From assembly GCA_963833505.1 (NCBI GenBank), contig CAWHYG010000007.1:62001-126000 (forward strand): a DNA stretch of 64,000 nucleotides, given 5' to 3'. A program made the translations under genes and the position numbers. Source of the DNA: CAWHYG01 sp963833505. Its GTDB lineage: Bacteria; Eisenbacteria; RBG-16-71-46; CAIMUX01. Within the stretch, counting starts at the first letter, position 1; each line of letters starts with the position of its first letter. Under the pieces are notes generated by a model. That model made no database searches. It had not been told where the DNA came from and saw only the letters and a list, made by a program, of their open reading frames with translations. This document shows positions 44,934 to 53,463 of this stretch, piece after piece.

Positions 44934-45575
44934 CTACCGGACCCACGACACGAATTCGGAGAGCGGAGCGCGCACCCTCTCGAACTGGTTGATCGGTGCT
45001 TCGACGTCGGGGTAGCCCAGGGCCACCGCGACCACGAACCGCTGGCCGGCCGCCGCCGGGATCAGGCGGTGCAGCACGTCCGGATAACCCACGGCCATGG
45101 CCATGATGCAGGTCCCGAGACCCTTGGCGTGCGCTGAAAGACAAAGGGTCTGGACGAGCAGGCCGGCGTCGAAACAGGCGTACTCGGGTTGAAGCCTGGA
45201 ATCGACGGCCAGGAAGAGAACACAAGGCGCCCCGAACTGGTCGACCAGCCCAGTGGTCGCTGGACCCGGCGGGACAGCCGCCCGGGAATCCATCAGCTCC
45301 TTGGTGCGCGCGGCCAACTCGGGCGGCCAGTCGAGGCGGGGTCGCGGAATCTCGAAGACGCGCTCCGCACCGGCGGCCGCTTTGGCGCGATACGCGGCCC
45401 GGAGGTCGGCCAGCGACTCCGCGGTCACGACGTAAAGGTTCCAGCCCTGGGTGTTGGCCCAGGAAGGCGCCCACCGAGCCTCATCCAGGATTTCACGGAT
45501 GGTGTCTTCCGGGACCGGTCGATCGAGGTACTGCCGGATGCTACGCCTTCCACGCAGAGCGTTTTCAGTTTCCAT
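44934..45575 (-). CDS. Nitroreductase family protein
   Basis: A 213-residue FMN-dependent oxidoreductase. RRSIRQYLDRPVPEDTI at the N-terminus gives the FMN-phosphate arginines; APSWANTQGWNLYVVT is the flavin-contact segment; GLGTCIMA and VALGYPD close the fold. ATG 45575 follows GAAGGAGG. Substrates of such enzymes range from nitroaromatics and quinones to enones; nothing here narrows it. It is convergent with the sulfatase-like gene and 102 bp downstream of the GH106-like gene's coding end, on the same strand. Confidence 0.9.
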   Translation of the reverse strand: METENALRGRRSIRQYLDRPVPEDTIREILDEARWAPSWANTQGWNLYVVTAESLADLRAAYRAKAAAGAERVFEIPRPRLDWPPELAARTKELMDSRAAVPPGPATTGLVDQFGAPCVLFLAVDSRLQPEYACFDAGLLVQTLCLSAHAKGLGTCIMAMAVGYPDVLHRLIPAAAGQRFVVAVALGYPDVEAPINQFERVRAPLSEFVSWVR

Positions 45576-45731
45576 GAGTGCCTCCTTCGTTGGTGTCCCG
45601 CCTGAATCTAGCATGGGTCAGGCGCCGGGGTTTAACGGCGATCGCGGGGAGGCATGGACGGCGCGGGCGCTTGACCTGTCTTCCGGCCATGGGGCTCACG
45701 CCGGCGCCGTCGACCTGTTGAGGTCGCCACG

Positions 45732-47744
45732 TCATCGGCCGCTGTCGGTCGACGGTTCGGGCGGGGCGTATCCCAAGTCCTCGACCTTGACGCCGTTGCG
45801 CCGGCCCACTGTCACGAGCAGCGACTGATAGGGCTGGAAGCAAAGGTCGAGCTCAACCGGCCGGCCTGAAAGCTGCAAGCGCACCCTTCGAATCTCATCC
45901 TCGCGGCAGAGCGATTGGCCGTACTCCATCGGGTAGGAGATCTCCCGGCTCTTGGGGTGCGCGAAGAAGAAAAGCGTGTCGTCGCCGTCCTGCCGGGCGA
46001 AGTACTCGGGCAGGTTGATCCCGCTCACCAGCGGGGGCGCCGGGCAGACGCGATCCAGCGATTGGCCCACGGTGGCCTGCGACAGGAGCGAAACCAGATC
46101 CCGCTCGAAGGACTCGCTCTTCCGCCTCCCCGGTTCGGAGGGCGCGCGGCGCAGACAGACCGGCAATCCCCGGCGCGCCAGGCGGAGGATCTCGGCCAGA
46201 GAGGCCGCCTCCAGCCACCCAACGTCCAGGAGCAGCGCCGGGAACGAAGCGTTTCCGATCCAGAGACGTCCATCCTGGACGTCGGCTTTTTCCAGGAAGG
46301 GCGCCGTGATCCAGAGCGGTCGATAGGGTGAGGCGTCTTCAGGGAATCGCTGGTACTGCAGCTCCCACCAGTATTCGGCGCTCGGCCGGCGCAAGTGGTC
46401 GGGCAGCCGGTGCCGCATCCGGTTGTCTTCCAGCGGAAGATAGACTGCGAGCCGGGACAGGGTCGTGCCGCGACGCAGAGCGGCGCAGGCCCGGTCCAGG
46501 TAGGCGTTGAAGGCGGGCAGATCGGAGGCGAGGGCGGCGCCCGGACCGACTTCGACCGTGGCGTAGAAGCGATTCCCGCCGCCCGGCGGGTTGTACGGCA
46601 TGCCGTGCCAGAGGATGAAATTCACGCCGTTCGCGAGCACGGCATCGGCCAGGAGCTTCAGGTCCGCGATCTGCTCCTGCCCCTGGTAGGGTCCCGGGCC
46701 GGGATAGGGAATCCACCCGTACAGGCAGGTGAAGGTCTCAGCGGATACGACCGCTTTTCCCGACAGCGCAGCGGCGGAAGCCGCGAATTGCGCGAAGTGC
46801 GGGTCGAACAGGATCGCCTCGCTTTCGGGCACGTCGGCGGCGGCATAGGCGGCGAGCAGATCGGTGGGAGCGCCGTGGCACTGCACGCGCGAAAATCCGC
46901 CCAGGCGACGGCAGGCTTCGCCGTAGGGAACATAGAACTGCTCGAGGACGAAGTCGGACACGAGACGCCGGTAGTCGTATCGGACTTCCGGGTTCGCATC
47001 CAGGTTGCCGCAGTCTGGAGCCACGCCTTGAATGGGTTCGGCCGGGACCTCCGGGTTCGCATCCAGGTTGCCGCAGCCTGGAGCCACGCCTTGAATGGGT
47101 TCGGCCCGGACCTCCGGGTGCGCATCCGGGCCGCCGCGGGCGCCTGGAACCCCGCCTCGATCGGATTCGGCCCTCAGGAACGGCTCCAGCTCATAGCCGA
47201 ACCTCTCGCGGAAGGCCTCTCCGAACCCGGCCGTCCAGAGCCTCTCGACCGGCACTTCCCAGGAGTCGCAGAAGAGCCCCGAGGGACGGCCCGACAGCGC
47301 CTCGGAGAGGGCGGAGCCCATCCGAGCGGCATAGCGCTCCAGGGCGCCGCGGTCGAGGTGGTTCAGGATCGGTCCTGCCACGGGCTCTTCCCACGATCGC
47401 GTGAGGCGCTGATCCAGCGGGCCGTCGAAGGTCTGGCTGGCGTCGCGCTCCTCGACCATGGAGCCGCCGAACGGCCAGCGCGACCCGAAAGTGAAATCGA
47501 GACCGAGCCCCCGCGCGTTCGCTTCGCGCTTGGCGTAAGCGACGATCGACGACCACTCCGGCGAGAGCCATGCGGGCCCGGGCCGCCCGCCCGGCAGGGG
47601 GTACAGGAACGCCACTTCGGCTCCGCCGAAGCCGTGGTCCCGCATCCAGTCGAGCTGAAAGCAGACGTCCTCGCGGCGGATTTCGCCCGAAAACCACCAC
47701 CAGCGGGTCCAGGGCCTGCTGTCCGGGTAGAGGGTATCGCCCAC
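45732..47744 (-). CDS. GH106-like alpha-L-rhamnosidase family protein
   Basis: 670 residues. The opening RPWTRWWWFSGEIRREDV, MRDHGFGGAEVAFLYPL and TFGSRWPFGGSMV are hallmarks of the GH106 rhamnosidase catalytic region, and the next genes on the opposite strand degrade L-rhamnose, which supports the call. It is shorter than classical GH106 enzymes (~800-1100), with the C-terminal carbohydrate-binding domains reduced. No signal peptide is visible, so a cytoplasmic enzyme acting on imported oligosaccharides is possible. GTG 47744 follows AGGAGG. A 63-bp tandem repeat inserts ~48 residues at 206-253. Confidence 0.75.
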   Translation of the reverse strand: MGDTLYPDSRPWTRWWWFSGEIRREDVCFQLDWMRDHGFGGAEVAFLYPLPGGRPGPAWLSPEWSSIVAYAKREANARGLGLDFTFGSRWPFGGSMVEERDASQTFDGPLDQRLTRSWEEPVAGPILNHLDRGALERYAARMGSALSEALSGRPSGLFCDSWEVPVERLWTAGFGEAFRERFGYELEPFLRAESDRGGVPGARGGPDAHPEVRAEPIQGVAPGCGNLDANPEVPAEPIQGVAPDCGNLDANPEVRYDYRRLVSDFVLEQFYVPYGEACRRLGGFSRVQCHGAPTDLLAAYAAADVPESEAILFDPHFAQFAASAAALSGKAVVSAETFTCLYGWIPYPGPGPYQGQEQIADLKLLADAVLANGVNFILWHGMPYNPPGGGNRFYATVEVGPGAALASDLPAFNAYLDRACAALRRGTTLSRLAVYLPLEDNRMRHRLPDHLRRPSAEYWWELQYQRFPEDASPYRPLWITAPFLEKADVQDGRLWIGNASFPALLLDVGWLEAASLAEILRLARRGLPVCLRRAPSEPGRRKSESFERDLVSLLSQATVGQSLDRVCPAPPLVSGINLPEYFARQDGDDTLFFFAHPKSREISYPMEYGQSLCREDEIRRVRLQLSGRPVELDLCFQPYQSLLVTVGRRNGVKVEDLGYAPPEPSTDSGR
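46985..47127 (-). repeat. 63-bp tandem repeat in GH106-like gene
   Basis: Two full copies and a partial third. Each encodes a 21-residue unit of the type NPEVPAEPIQGVAPDCGNLD. Copies 1 and 2 are almost identical at DNA level, implying recent duplication. The period keeps frame. Confidence 0.9.
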
Positions 47745-48090
47745 CGTTCGCCTCCTGCATCCGCCGCAACGCGCGAACGGATCCTAAAGGCCCGCCGCAG
47801 CCCGCAGGCGGTCCGGCGCGGATCGGGTGCCGTCGGGTGACGCGAGATCCATCCGCGCAGCAACGGACGCCTGCCGGATCTCAAACGACTCCTGGGAGAT
47901 CCTGCGCGCCGGTGAATCCTGAGGTCAACCGCCGTCGCACCTTCGACGCGCCAGGGCGGGACCGCCGAGCCAAGATGAGAGCTTCAAGTGGCCACGCCTT
48001 CTGTGGTCCACTGAGGGCGGGTGGAGACCGGGCCGAGTCTCCCGTCGGGACGTTTTGAAGGCCGTTCACGCCGGAGCGGGGGGAGCCATC
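47745..48090. other. Divergent intergenic region of the rhamnose module
   Basis: 346 bp between the GH106-like gene (minus) and the 149-residue ORF (plus). No gene is recognisable. It should hold promoters for both arms of the rhamnose module, but I saw no well-spaced -35/-10 pair and no obvious operator dyad. Confidence 0.4.
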
Positions 48091-48540
48091 ATGGGACAGA
48101 CGGATACACCGAAAGATTCGATCGTGCAGCGCCTGAGGAATCGAGCCGGGGAAATCCACGCGGATGCCGCGGAGGCGTGGGGTTCGATCTCCGGAGCCGC
48201 CAACGAGGAAGTCAAGGGCCGCATCACCGAGCTGAACAGCCTCGTGCCCATGATCGCCGAGCTGGGCTACTCCGTCGACGGCATCCAGATCGCCATCGGG
48301 CCGATCCCCGACGTCGTTCTCAAGATCAGCGGATTGTCCAGGACGATGCCGGAGGACCGGTACCGGCGCGTCCTGGAAGAGCACAAGGACAAGCCGGTCC
48401 TGCTGGCCGTGGTCAAGGCGCTTCAGGCTGCGTCCGGCCTGCACCAGCGGATTCACTTCATGGGTATGAGGTCGGATACCGCTTCCGTCGTGCTGGGTCT
48501 TCCGCCGAAGGTCACGTTGGAGTTCAACCGGGAGCGATAG
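48091..48540 (+). CDS. Conserved-looking protein of unknown function, 149 residues
   Basis: Family not recognised. The ATG at 48091 follows GGGGGGAG at normal spacing. The sequence is soluble and mixed alpha/beta: an amphipathic helix (IVQRLRNRAGEIHADAAEAW), then TELNSLVPMIAELGYSVDGI, IGPIPDVVLKISGL, and a final beta-rich RSDTASVVLGLPPKVTLEF. Codon use resembles the neighbours. It precedes rhaD on the same strand, separated by the 42-bp repeats, so a role in the rhamnose region is possible but unsupported. Confidence 0.65.
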   Translation: MGQTDTPKDSIVQRLRNRAGEIHADAAEAWGSISGAANEEVKGRITELNSLVPMIAELGYSVDGIQIAIGPIPDVVLKISGLSRTMPEDRYRRVLEEHKDKPVLLAVVKALQAASGLHQRIHFMGMRSDTASVVLGLPPKVTLEFNRER

Positions 48541-48552
48541 ATACCAAGGACC

Positions 48553-48700
48553 AGGGCCGCGCGGTTCAGGCTGTAGAGGCAGGCATTGAGCACCCGGGCC
48601 GCGCGGCTCCGGCTGTAGAGACAGGCATTGAGGACCCGGGCTGCGAGGTCCGGGCTGGAGAGACAGGCGCCGAAGCACCGGGCCGAGAGGTCCGGCTCGT
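48553..48700. repeat. 42-bp intergenic tandem repeat, 3.5 copies
   Basis: Units at 48553-48594, 48595-48636 and 48637-48678 plus a partial unit, with the core GGCTGTAGAGACAGGCATTG. The array fills the 172-bp gap between the 149-residue ORF and rhaD and ends about 12 bp before the rhaD start. Confidence 0.88.
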
Positions 48701-48712
48701 CCAAGGGGGAGC

Positions 48713-49546
48713 ATGGGCGAATGGGCGGTGTTCGGCGGGGCGCTTGCGACCTGCCTGAAGGAGTTCGCTGAGGTGTCCTCCTATCTCTGGGAAAAGGGAT
48801 GGGCGGAGAGCAACGCCGGAAACCTCTCCGTGGACGTGACCGGACTCCTGCGCGACGCGGCGCCGCGCGTCCCGGATCCGTCCCCCGCTGGCCCTGTGCG
48901 CCGGCTGGATCAGCGCTATCCGGCGCTGGCAGGGCGGACCTACCTCGTCACAGGTTCCGGGCGCCGGTTTCGCGATGTAGCCCGCGACGTTGCCCACAAC
49001 ACCTGTCTGCTCGAGATGACGCCGGAAGGGAATGCCTTCCGCATGATCCGGGGCGGGGAAGAAGACGCGCGCTTTCGTCCGACCTCGGAGTTTCCCTCCC
49101 ACCTGCGGAGCCATGAGTTCCTGCAGCAGTCCAACGCGCCGGAGACGGTCGTTCTGCATACCCATCCGACGGAGCTCATCGCGGTCACGCACATCCCCGA
49201 ATTCGAGAACGAGGCGGTCTTGAACCGGGCCCTCTGGAGCATCCATCCGGAGGTGAAGGTCGCCATCCCGCGCGGCCTCGGCCTCGTCCCCTACGTCACG
49301 CCCGGGACGGAGGATCTCGCGGCCGCCACGGTCGAGGCCTTTCGGCGGCGGCATTCGGTGGTGGCGTGGCAGTGGCACGGCTGCGTGGCGATCGCTCGGG
49401 ATGTTCTTTCGGCGTTCGATCTGGTCGACACCGCCAACAAGGCGGCGCAGCTCATCCTGGCGTGCCGATCCGCCGGGATTGTTCCTCGGGGGTTGACCGA
49501 CGATCAGCTTCGGGAACTCGCCCGGACGTTTGGTCTCGAGGAATAG
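48713..49546 (+). CDS. rhaD: Rhamnulose-1-phosphate aldolase (class II aldolase)
   Basis: A 277-residue zinc aldolase (E. coli RhaD is 274) that splits L-rhamnulose-1-P into DHAP and L-lactaldehyde. GWAESNAGNLSVD and TGSGRRFRD give the phosphate site; HTHPTELIA has two zinc histidines and WQWHGCVA the third. ATG 48713 follows AAGGGGGAG. It is first of a tight run rhaD-rhaB-rhaA with gaps of 14 and 17 bp, so surely an operon. Separate RhaD and RhaB, rather than the RhaE-type fusion, indicate the classical phosphorylating pathway. Confidence 0.92.
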   Translation: MGEWAVFGGALATCLKEFAEVSSYLWEKGWAESNAGNLSVDVTGLLRDAAPRVPDPSPAGPVRRLDQRYPALAGRTYLVTGSGRRFRDVARDVAHNTCLLEMTPEGNAFRMIRGGEEDARFRPTSEFPSHLRSHEFLQQSNAPETVVLHTHPTELIAVTHIPEFENEAVLNRALWSIHPEVKVAIPRGLGLVPYVTPGTEDLAAATVEAFRRRHSVVAWQWHGCVAIARDVLSAFDLVDTANKAAQLILACRSAGIVPRGLTDDQLRELARTFGLEE

Positions 49547-49560
49547 GCCGGAGGTCGGTC

Positions 49561-51168
49561 ATGCCGTCTTCCGTGCATCTCGCCTTCGACCTGGGCGCGG
49601 AAAGCGGACGTGCGGTGGTCGGAGAGCTGGAAGCCGGCCGCCTCCGCGCGCGCGAGATCGCCCGATTCCCGAACGGCATCCTGGAGGTGCGCGGACGCTC
49701 CTGCTGGAACGTCCTTCGCCTCTACGAGAACCTGATCGCGGCCCTGGGACAGTGTGCCCGCGAAGGCATCTCCCCGGATACGATCGGCGTCGATACCTGG
49801 GGAGTGGACTTCGCTCTCCTCGATTCCGGAGGAGGCGTTTCGGGACTTCCTTTCTCCTATCGCGATCGACAGACGGAAGGGGCTCCGGAATCGTTCTTCG
49901 CGAAGATGAGCCCTCTACGCCTCTACGAGCGCACCGGGATCCAGATCCTGGCGATCAATTCCGTCTTCCAGCTCGAAGCCATGCTGCGCGATGACGCCTC
50001 CCGCCTGCGCCGCGCTGCCGACCTGCTGTTCATGCCCGATCTCTTCCACTATCTTCTCGGCGGGGTCAAGAAGACCGAGTTCACCCTGGCCACCACGTCG
50101 CAGCTGTACAATCCGGAGACGATGGCCTGGGACCCGGAGATTACAGCCGCCCTCGGTTTGCCTGAACATCTCTTGCAGGAGGTCGTTCCGCCCGGGACGG
50201 TTCTCGCGCCTCTGTCCGAAAATGTCGCCGAGCTGACGGGAGTCTCCCGGGCAAAGATCATCGCGGTGGCGACGCACGACACTGCCTCCGCCGTGGCGGC
50301 GATTCCGGTCGAGGATGCGGATTTCGCCTACCTCAGCTCCGGCACCTGGTCTCTGCTCGGCGTGGAATCTCCCCGGCCGATCATCACGCCTGCTTCCTTC
50401 GCCGCGAACGTCACGAACGAAGGAGGTGTCGGCGGGACGTTTCGCGTGCTCCGAAACATCTCCGGATTGTGGCTGGCGCAGGAATGCCGCCGGGCCTGGG
50501 CCCGGTGCGAGGACGGTTCACCCGGGGGCGCCTCGCCGGAACGGAGCGAGCCCGAAAGCTCCTCGCCCGACGCGTGGACAAGCGGGATCGGGTCCCGGCC
50601 GGATGCCGATGCGGACGACGGGGGCGCCACCCCGAATCGGAGCGCGGTGGTGTCGTATGACGAGTTGGAGGAGGCGGCGCGAGCAGCGCCGGCCTTCGCG
50701 GCCCTGTGCGATCCCGATCATCCCGATTTCGTGCGTCCGACCTCGATGCCGGATGCGATGAAGGCCTATTTCCGGCGTACCGGGCAGCCGGTGCCCGCGA
50801 CCCATGGCGCGCTGATCCGGAGCATCCTCGAGAGCCTGGCGCTCAAGTGCCGGTTCGTGCTCGATCTCCTGCGAGGCCTCGGCCCGCGGGACATCCGGCG
50901 CCTTCATGTCATCGGCGGCGGGGCCCAAAACAAGCTCCTCTGCCAGTTCGCGGCGGATGCGACCGGCCTGCCGGTCGTGGCCGGTCCGGCGGAAGCGTCG
51001 GCGATCGGCAACCTCCTGGTCCAGGCGATGGCGACCGGCCGGCCTGGCTCGCTCGAAGAGCTGCGGGCGATCGTGGCGCGATCGTTCACGACGATCACGT
51101 ACCTGCCCGGAAATCGGGCCGGGTGGGACGCGGCCTACAGCCGGTTCCTGGATCTCGGACCTCGCTGA
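49561..51168 (+). CDS. rhaB: Rhamnulokinase
   Basis: A 535-residue FGGY-family kinase phosphorylating L-rhamnulose. ASKHA motifs: LAFDLGAESGRAVVGEL (phosphate 1), GVDTWGVDFALLD, YLSSGTWSLLGVE and HVIGGGAQNKLLCQFAADAT (adenosine region). E. coli RhaB is 489 residues; the extra length here is mainly a Ser/Pro/Asp-rich insert at ~322-361 between the second-domain helices, flanked by DNA direct repeats. ATG 49561 follows GGAGGTCGGTC. Confidence 0.93.
   Translation: MPSSVHLAFDLGAESGRAVVGELEAGRLRAREIARFPNGILEVRGRSCWNVLRLYENLIAALGQCAREGISPDTIGVDTWGVDFALLDSGGGVSGLPFSYRDRQTEGAPESFFAKMSPLRLYERTGIQILAINSVFQLEAMLRDDASRLRRAADLLFMPDLFHYLLGGVKKTEFTLATTSQLYNPETMAWDPEITAALGLPEHLLQEVVPPGTVLAPLSENVAELTGVSRAKIIAVATHDTASAVAAIPVEDADFAYLSSGTWSLLGVESPRPIITPASFAANVTNEGGVGGTFRVLRNISGLWLAQECRRAWARCEDGSPGGASPERSEPESSSPDAWTSGIGSRPDADADDGGATPNRSAVVSYDELEEAARAAPAFAALCDPDHPDFVRPTSMPDAMKAYFRRTGQPVPATHGALIRSILESLALKCRFVLDLLRGLGPRDIRRLHVIGGGAQNKLLCQFAADATGLPVVAGPAEASAIGNLLVQAMATGRPGSLEELRAIVARSFTTITYLPGNRAGWDAAYSRFLDLGPR
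50524..50645 (+). repeat. Direct repeats bounding the low-complexity insert of rhaB
   Basis: GGGGGCGCC(T/A)C(G/C)CCG(G)AA(C/T)CGGAGCG occurs at about 50524 and again at 50620, 96 bp apart (32 codons). The segment encodes a disordered-looking insert absent from typical RhaB. Confidence 0.7.
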
Positions 51169-51185
51169 GAGGAGATGATCGAGCC

Positions 51186-52475
51186 ATGACATCGGTCGAG
51201 AAGGCCTACGAAGCCGCCAAGGACCGCTATGCGGACTGGGGCGTGGACACCGAAATCGCATTGTCGAAGCTGGCGGCCGTCCCGCTGTCGCTTCCCTGCT
51301 GGCAGGGCGATGACGTCGGCGGCTTCGAGACGCCTTCGTCCCTTCTGGCCGGCGGAGGCATCGCGGCGACCGGGAGCCATCCGGGCAAGGCGCGAACCTT
51401 GGAGGAGCTGCGCTCCGATCTGCGACTGGCCCTGTCTCTCGTCCCCGGGAGCCATCGAGTCAACCTTCACGCCATGTACGGCGACTTCGCGGGCCGGAAG
51501 ATCGACCGCGATGCCATCACTCCGGAGCATTTCCTCAGCTGGGTCGACCATGCACGGCGGGAAGGCGTCGGCCTGGATTTCAACGCCACCTGCTTCTCGC
51601 ATCCCCGGGCCGCTTCGGGGTACACGCTGGCGAGCCCGGACGGATCGACGCGCCGGTTCTGGATCGAGCACGTGCTCCGGTGCCGCGACATAGCAGCTTG
51701 GATGGGCCGGGAGCTTCATTCCCCTTGCGTGCACAATCTCTGGATCCCGGACGGATCGAAGGACCTGACCGTGTCGCGGTTCGCGCACCGCCGGGCGCTG
51801 GCCGAGAGCCTGGACGAGATCTACACCACGACCTTTCCCGCCGCGGAGCTCAAGGACGCGGTCGAGAGCAAGCTCTTCGGAATCGGAAGCGAGTCGTTTG
51901 TCGCGGGCTCGTTCGAGTTCTACTTCGGGTGGGCGATGAGGCGCCGCAGCCATGCGAAACCTCGGGAGCATGCGCCCATGCTGTGTCTCGACCTCGGGCA
52001 TTTCCATCCGACCGAGTCGGTCGCGGACAAGATCCCGGCGCTTCTTTTCTTCCAGGACGAGCTCCTGCTGCATCTCAGCCGCGGTGTGCGCTGGGACAGC
52101 GACCACGTCGTGATCACGAATGATGAGCTGCGCTCGGTCATGGAGGAGATCGTCCGGGCGGACGCGCTCGGCCGTGTGCATTTCGCCCTGGACTCCTTCG
52201 ACGCCGACATCAACCGCGTCAGCGCCTGGGTCATCGGCGCGAGGGCGGCGCAGCGGGCTCTGCTTTCGGCGCTGTTGGAGCCGACGGAGCGGCTGCGGCG
52301 GCTCGAAGACGCCGGAGATCGGGGCGCGCGCCTGGCGCTGCTGGAGGAGTCGAAGACCATGCCGATGGGAGCGGTCTGGGATGGTTTCTGCGAGCGGATG
52401 AACGTTCCGGTCGGGGACGCCTGGATCGCCGTGGCGCAGGACTACGAAACGCGCGTGCTGTCCTCGAGGGGATAG
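51186..52475 (+). CDS. rhaA: L-rhamnose isomerase
   Basis: 429 residues (E. coli RhaA 419); interconverts L-rhamnose and L-rhamnulose with Mn2+. Typical segments are PLSLPCWQGDDVGGFE, DFNATCFSHP, HNLWIPDGSKD (metal and substrate residues), ESFVAGSFEFYFGWAM, CLDLGHFHPTESV, and the metal-site ending HFALDSFDADINR. The ATG at 51186 follows GAGAGGAG. Third gene of the rhamnose operon, supplying substrate to RhaB. No rhamnose transporter or RhaR/S-type regulator lies in the window. Confidence 0.95.
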   Translation: MTSVEKAYEAAKDRYADWGVDTEIALSKLAAVPLSLPCWQGDDVGGFETPSSLLAGGGIAATGSHPGKARTLEELRSDLRLALSLVPGSHRVNLHAMYGDFAGRKIDRDAITPEHFLSWVDHARREGVGLDFNATCFSHPRAASGYTLASPDGSTRRFWIEHVLRCRDIAAWMGRELHSPCVHNLWIPDGSKDLTVSRFAHRRALAESLDEIYTTTFPAAELKDAVESKLFGIGSESFVAGSFEFYFGWAMRRRSHAKPREHAPMLCLDLGHFHPTESVADKIPALLFFQDELLLHLSRGVRWDSDHVVITNDELRSVMEEIVRADALGRVHFALDSFDADINRVSAWVIGARAAQRALLSALLEPTERLRRLEDAGDRGARLALLEESKTMPMGAVWDGFCERMNVPVGDAWIAVAQDYETRVLSSRG

Positions 52476-52493
52476 GACGCACTGGAGGTTGTC

Positions 52494-52655
52494 ATGGCCC
52501 AGAAGAAGTCGGATCGGCAGGCGGCCGCGACCGGCCTGGCCACCTGGTTTCACAACTGCGATCGGACCGCTCTGGCGGCCAGGCTGGGCTTGCGCAACGA
52601 CCAGCGCGCGCTCTTCGGCCAGACGGTTGGAACCCGCACCCGGAAAGGACGGTGA
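52494..52655 (+). CDS. Small ORF, 53 residues, between rhaA and SDR
   Basis: The ATG at 52494 has a strong ribosome site (GGAGG, 7 bp away) and the frame ends at TGA 52653-52655, overlapping a GTG at 52652 that can start the SDR frame. It encodes a basic, soluble peptide opening MAQKKSDRQAAATGLATWFH. I recognise no family; it may be a real small protein of the operon or the truncated start of a lost gene. Confidence 0.5.
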   Translation: MAQKKSDRQAAATGLATWFHNCDRTALAARLGLRNDQRALFGQTVGTRTRKGR

Positions 52656-52663
52656 CGCCCGCC

Positions 52664-53419
52664 ATGAAGCTCTCGGGAAATTCGGTTCTGATCACCGGCG
52701 GCGCGACCGGGATCGGTCTCGCTCTGGCGGAGGCCTTTCTTGCCGCCGGCAGCGAGGTCCTGATCTGCGGGCGCCGGGAAGCGCGCCTTCTCGAAGCGCA
52801 GCGAAAACATCCCGGGTGCCTGATCCGGACCTGCGACGTGGGGAAGCAGGCGGACTGTGAGGCACTCGCGGAATGGGCTCGCGAACATCTCCCGAGTCTG
52901 AACGTCCTCGTCAACAACGCCGGAGTGCAACGAGACATCGACTTCACCGGCGGGGCGGGCGAGTTCCTGGCCGGGGAGAGCGAGATCCGGATCAACCTCG
53001 AGGCGCCGATTCTCCTGTCGGGGCTGTTCGTCCCGCAACTGCGCGGCAGGAACGAACCGGCCGTCTTGAACGTCTCCTCCGGGCTCGGATTCGTGCCCGC
53101 GGCGCGCATGCCGGTCTACAGCGCGACCAAGGCCGGACTGCACGCCTTTTCCATGGCCCTCCGGCATCAACTCGCGAAGATCGGCATCAGGGTCTTCGAG
53201 ATCGTGCCGCCTGCCGTTGACACCGAATTGAACCCGGAGGGCCGGGCTCGGCGGGGCAACTTCCGGGCGGGCCTCACGGCCGACGAGTTCGTCGCGGCGG
53301 CCATGAAGGGACTCGAGGAAGACCGGTTTGAGATCGGCTACGGGTTCAGCGCGGAGATGATGCAGGCGTCGCGGGCCGACCTCGATCGGCGATTCCAGCA
53401 GATGAACAGCCGCTGGTAG
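52664..53419 (+). CDS. Short-chain dehydrogenase/reductase
   Basis: A 251-residue classical SDR: cofactor motif TGGATGIGLALAEAF, NNAG at ~86-89, and active site YSATK with upstream Ser in NVSSGLG. Position 38 region CGRR suggests NADP(H) preference through the arginine pair. The family resembles DltE-type SDRs. As the last gene of the rhamnose operon it might reduce L-lactaldehyde or oxidise a sugar, but substrate is inference only. I prefer ATG 52664 (MKLSGNSVLITGG) over GTG 52652. Confidence 0.88.
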   Translation: MKLSGNSVLITGGATGIGLALAEAFLAAGSEVLICGRREARLLEAQRKHPGCLIRTCDVGKQADCEALAEWAREHLPSLNVLVNNAGVQRDIDFTGGAGEFLAGESEIRINLEAPILLSGLFVPQLRGRNEPAVLNVSSGLGFVPAARMPVYSATKAGLHAFSMALRHQLAKIGIRVFEIVPPAVDTELNPEGRARRGNFRAGLTADEFVAAAMKGLEEDRFEIGYGFSAEMMQASRADLDRRFQQMNSRW

Positions 53420-53463
53420 CCCGGTTCGGATCACCCGGCAGACCACAGTGAACGGGAGGTCCC

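Noticed and set aside
46395..47840. Plus-strand frame of 481 codons opposite the GH106-like gene
   Set aside because: The minus-strand gene has family motifs and a good ribosome site; this one has neither.
48553..48700. Possible CRISPR array or operator array
   Set aside because: Contiguous degenerate 42-bp units with no spacers; no cas genes; no dyad symmetry within the unit.
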